DNA of 64,000 bases from Antedon mediterranea (taxonomy: Eukaryota > Echinodermata > Crinoidea > Comatulida > Antedonidae): positions 19,634,288 to 19,698,287 of the forward strand of contig NC_092676.1 in NCBI RefSeq assembly GCF_964355755.1, in the 5' to 3' direction. Both the position numbers and the translations under genes were made by a program. Of this stretch, positions 60,671-64,000 are shown piece after piece (position 1 is the first letter of the stretch; every line of letters starts with the position of its first letter). The notes beneath the pieces are model-generated. The model was not told the origin of the DNA and did no database searches. It saw only the letters and a program-made list of their open reading frames with translations.

Positions 60671-63600
60671 GTATGTTTTGAGTTACTAATGACTAATGTT
60701 TTAACTATTTGAACTTAACAAATTTATACTGTTCTCAGAGTACATAATCATCATTAAATATGAAAATACAGAGAAACAACACGGACACACAAGCAAACCC
60801 ACACCAACCCCATTCCAATGTTGTACTGTTTGTATGACATGAATAAAGTTGAAAGTAAAGTAATCCTTTGTCACTTGGAATATAACTCCTTTATCCAAGG
60901 TGCAGATTCTGAGAGGCGGATGACCTTACTTTATTTTAGTGGAAACACAACACACTAAAATATATATAAAACTTTGTTTCTTTAATTTTTGCGCTACAGG
61001 TACATGTTCTGTCAAAAACCCTGTCAGGCCCCACTCCTGACCCCTGCAACCACTCAAAAGCACCCCCTCCTAAAGTAAAAACATGTATTATCAACTTATA
61101 GTGTGTATTTTGTTTTTAGCTTGAAGCAGACTCTGAAGATGGTAGGCGGTACGTGTCACAATACTTTTTTACCAAATTGAAGGAAGGAGATGTAAAATCT
61201 GAAAGACGTATTTATATTGCACTACCACAGCAATCTGATCACCAGTTTCATCCTTTCGAAAATGAAACCAAATATGTTCCCCGTAATAGGAGTAATGTTG
61301 AGATCCTTAATGATAAATGCAGAGTAAGTTTCATTAGCCTTCAAAGAAATCCATTTTACCTAGTTTAATGGTTATTTAATTATTTTAACAAATAAATGAA
61401 CCCAACAGAACTCATCTGTAGCAGAGAAGAAGTACTCAGTTTAGTGAAATAATATTTTGGGCTTGAGGTTATTGTCTGTTAGATTGGGCTATATGTTTCT
61501 ACTCTAGTACCTCACAGTGAAAGCAATTGCAAGCCAAATAAGGGGAAATATACTGTATACATCATGCAAGCGTACTTATTATATTTCGGCTACAATTTGT
61601 ACATCATTTTATTGTAAATGCTTTTACTTCAGTATTCCTAATGAATGTAACTTCATTTATTTTATTTTTTATTTGTATATATTGTATGAGAAACCAAAAC
61701 ACTTTCCTCTTTCCAAATTACAAATAATCTAAAAAATATCTCCAAAAAGATCTAACAATCTATTTTTGTTTTCATACCAGATTTCAAGAACCTTGAGGAT
61801 AAAACAAACAATACGGGCCGCAATAGCTTCCAAGTCTGGATCTGTAGAAGACATCAGTGTTAAACGTATCCCAATTTCGATGTATGCAAAAAGTGATGAG
61901 ATAGTTATTAATGTTTTTGCCAGTGCTGCCAATAGACAAGATATTGTAAAGGTAGTGAATGAATTGTTTATTTCTGAGGCAAAATGATAAGAATAATAAA
62001 TGTTTCAAGCATTATAACGATGGAGTGTTTTAGTTTTAAGACAGCAGCAGCCGATTTTATAAACGGTTTCTAAGACCCCAATGTATTCTATTGATCACCA
62101 AGAACTGTTCTTTAACCAGTTTTAAATTTTAGCTGACATAACACAACCATGATCTGCTTAACTCTGAAATCAATGTGAATATTTAAAAGTCAAACTTCCA
62201 CTTAAGGAAAACTGTGTTCTGGCTAATAATATCATTTCATAGTGAAGTATGTACAGTAGTTAACATTAAGTTCTATCATTAATTATTTGTTTTTTCTGTC
62301 TTTTCTATATTTTTTCAACCTTTAGGACATCTCGATAACAAGTGTGGGACAACAGATTATTGGTTGTGAAGCAGCAGGCATTGTATATGCAACAGGCAAC
62401 AAAGCTTCCAAATGGAAAAATGGTAGAGTAACACATTTTATTTTTTCACTTCAACTTCTCGGCATGAATCTTGCAGCCAATTCCAGCTGAAGCTATAATT
62501 TTCTAGTGTATAGATGAATTATGTGCACCACATTTGTCACAAGTGTATTCTGTACACCACATGTGTTTCACAATAGATACATTACCTTTATTATATGCCT
62601 AACATACCGTATTTTCCGGAGTATAGGTCGAGACTTTGTGGGAAAATTTTAATTGCAAAATCGGGGGGTCGACTTATACTCCGACCATGCGATTTTTGAA
62701 AAAAAATCAGGCCGAAAAAATATGTTCCAAAGCCGTCAGCTGTCAAGGCCCAGCAAGGTCAGTGGCCTATCATCAATCACTCACAGAAGTTTTCAATTTA
62801 ATACCTACACTGTACAAAATAATACAACTCCAACAAGTACTGGTCAATAAAATATTAATATATCACAATGACTCATTTTGATATTAATATTATGCTTTTA
62901 AGATAATTAAGAATAAATAGTTTTCTTTATGCTTCTTATTCACTCTCGCGAAAATATCGTAACACACACCACAGACGTCGGAATGTCCATGCAGCATGTT
63001 TGTTATTGCGCGATATTTTCATCTATATGCATGCGCAGTTTGGTTGTTTGTTCGTAATTACAATTACTGCGCATGTCTATTCATAAAATAAATTCTCCTT
63101 AGTCGGGTGCGTGTACATTTACAGATAACGCGATTTACAACTACTCGCCTGTACAATTTAATAAGCCTCCTAACGGAAAACTCGTTTTAATTTATTCGAG
63201 TGACGCGAAAAACATCGCTGATGGCAAGTAATGCTACATCGCTGTCATTTATTATAGGCTGGTGAAGACGGCGGCGGCGAAGTCGTCGTCATTACGTCCG
63301 TCCGATATTGATTAGGCCTACACTTTAATAATATAAACAAATAACCACATTTCATACATTTCTAACCCTCTTTGAACTTTAAAGTAAGTTGTGTTATTAG
63401 CCGATTTTGGGGGTCGATTTATATTCAGGTCATACCAAAATCAACGATATTCTAGGCCAATGTTGGGGGTCGACTTATACTTGGGTCGACCTATACTCCG
63501 GAAAATACGGTAAATCCAAGTTTAACTTTCCATGTCCATATCATGGAATTCTCCTATGTCATATGAAAACTATTCAACATTTGCATATTTTACATATTCC

Positions 63601-63761
63601 AGGTGATAGAGTGATGGCATATTTACATAGTGGAGGATGTGCTGATAAAGTTACTGTACATCAAGATCATGTGATGTCTGTTCCAACATGGATGACACTA
63701 TCATCAGCTGCTGCACTCCCTCAAGCGTGGTTGACGGCCTACAATCTGTTATGTCATGAAG
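60554..63761 (+). CDS. Second CARF-C-half/quinone oxidoreductase module (partial, 5 exons seen)
   Basis: Exons 60554-60670, 61120-61323, 61781-61951, 62326-62422 and 63603-63761 correspond one to one, with the same phases (0,0,0,1,1), to exons 3-7 of the fusion gene. They encode KKRDCPANVTLLEIIKFPDF and IYIALPQQSDHQFHP (CARF second half), then the oxidoreductase start with FASAANRQDI, IIGCEAAGIVYATG and AALPQAWLTAYNLL. The remaining exons lie beyond the window. There is no in-frame ATG in or just before 60554, and no copy of exons 1-2 in the 535 bp after the first stop. The module is therefore either spliced from exons 1-2 of the upstream gene (phase 0 to 0) or has an unrecognised leader exon. 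All splice sites are intact, which argues against a pseudogene. Confidence 0.85.
60700..60860 (+). mobile_element. LINE-like 3' end
   Basis: Non-coding stretch ending CATGAATAAAGTTGAAAGTAAAG at about 60837-60860, in the style of retroelement 3' ends. Located in the intron after exon 3'. Confidence 0.35.
61120..61323 (+). CDS. Second module exon 4' (CARF domain end)
   Basis: Encodes RRYVSQYFFTKLKEGD, then RRIYIALPQQSDHQFHP, plus a longer C-terminal extension (68 codons against 49). Acceptor TTTTTAG, donor GTAAGT at 61324, phase 0. Confidence 0.88.
61781..61951 (+). CDS. Second module exon 5' (oxidoreductase start)
   Basis: Encodes IRAAIASKSG, then DEIVINVFASAANRQDIVK, parallel to exon 5. Acceptor CATACCAG, donor GTAGTG at 61952, phase 0. 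Confidence 0.88.
62326..62422 (+). CDS. Second module exon 6'
   Basis: Encodes GQQIIGCEAAGIVYATGN, then WKNG. Four codons shorter than exon 6 upstream of the GxEAAG motif. Acceptor CCTTTAG, donor GTAGAG at 62423, phase 1. Confidence 0.88.
62607..63510. mobile_element. 904-bp TIR element, TA target duplication
   Basis: Ends CCGTATTTTCCGGAGTATAG / CTATACTCCGGAAAATACGG flanked by TA (62605-62606 and 63511-63512), consistent with Tc1/mariner-type mobilisation. Sub-terminal GGGGGTCGACTTATACT words repeat. The interior (about 62935-63310) is CpG-rich with GCATGCGCAG and TGCGCATG words but encodes no transposase. It sits in the intron between exons 6' and 7'. Confidence 0.85.
63603..63761 (+). CDS. 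Second module exon 7'
   Basis: Encodes GDRVMAYLHSGGCADKVTV, then HVMSVPTWMTLSSAAALPQAW, then LTAYNLLCHEG. It is 159 nt, the same length as exon 7. Acceptor ATTCCAG, donor GTTAGT at 63762, phase 1. The last exon visible before the window ends. Confidence 0.9.
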
Positions 63762-64000
63762 GTTAGTACTGTATATATGTATGTAAGTTCGCAGTACACA
63801 AAAATACTCTTCTATGGCTAGTTTCAATCATTTTCACTGTGAGCCTTGCTATCTTTTTTTAGATAGATATCTATATTTTTTAATTTCATAAGCATCCAAC
63901 CGTGAGTAACTCGCCAATTACAGGATGGATAAACTAAACTTTTGTTTTCACCATGCAAACTTCAAACAATAAAACACTGTATATTGCACATTCATACAAA

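Noticed and set aside
60554-63761. Second module as a processed or decayed pseudogene
   Set aside because: It has introns at identical phases, intact splice sites and no in-frame stops in the five exons seen.
1-64000. CRISPR arrays, bacterial operons, integrons or prophage
   Set aside because: Spliced eukaryotic genes throughout; the tandem arrays lack unique spacers.

Overview
The window is AT-rich animal DNA with short phase-matched exons, kilobase introns, GT-AG splicing and many small inverted-repeat transposons, tRNA-derived SINEs and LINE 3' ends. The gene content fits a marine invertebrate, probably a deuterostome and perhaps an echinoderm. That placement is inferred from general resemblance; no species-specific marker was found.

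There are two same-strand loci. (1) 4781-48354 is a complete 15-exon DDX10 gene for a nucleolar DEAD-box RNA helicase of 881 aa, assembled here with consistent splice phases throughout. Its introns carry most of the repeats: a 799-bp foldback element, several MITEs with readable target-site duplications, LINE 3' fragments, SINE relics, and minisatellites with periods of about 44, 94, 85 and 56 bp. (2) 50003-60018 is a complete 10-exon gene for an 844-aa protein. It joins a CARF (ALS2CR8) DNA-binding domain to a full-length TP53I3/PIG3-type NAD(P)H:quinone oxidoreductase and ends in a Q-rich acidic tail.

Directly downstream (60554-63761, running off the window) is a second, diverged copy of the same exon series. 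It holds the second half of the CARF domain and the start of the quinone oxidoreductase, with the same order and intron phases. It has no start codon and no counterpart of exons 1-2. The simplest reading is that exons 1-2 can splice to either of two 3' modules, giving two CARF-oxidoreductase proteins from one promoter. This possible redox- or NADPH-linked transcription factor locus is the most novel item in the window.

Other points worth checking are a nearly identical inverted MITE pair flanking DDX10 exons 4-6 (a 333-nt in-frame block and a classic backsplicing layout), a tandem duplication of the 3' edge of DDX10 exon 2 with dead donor sites, and a MITE family around the fusion gene that carries perfect CArG boxes.
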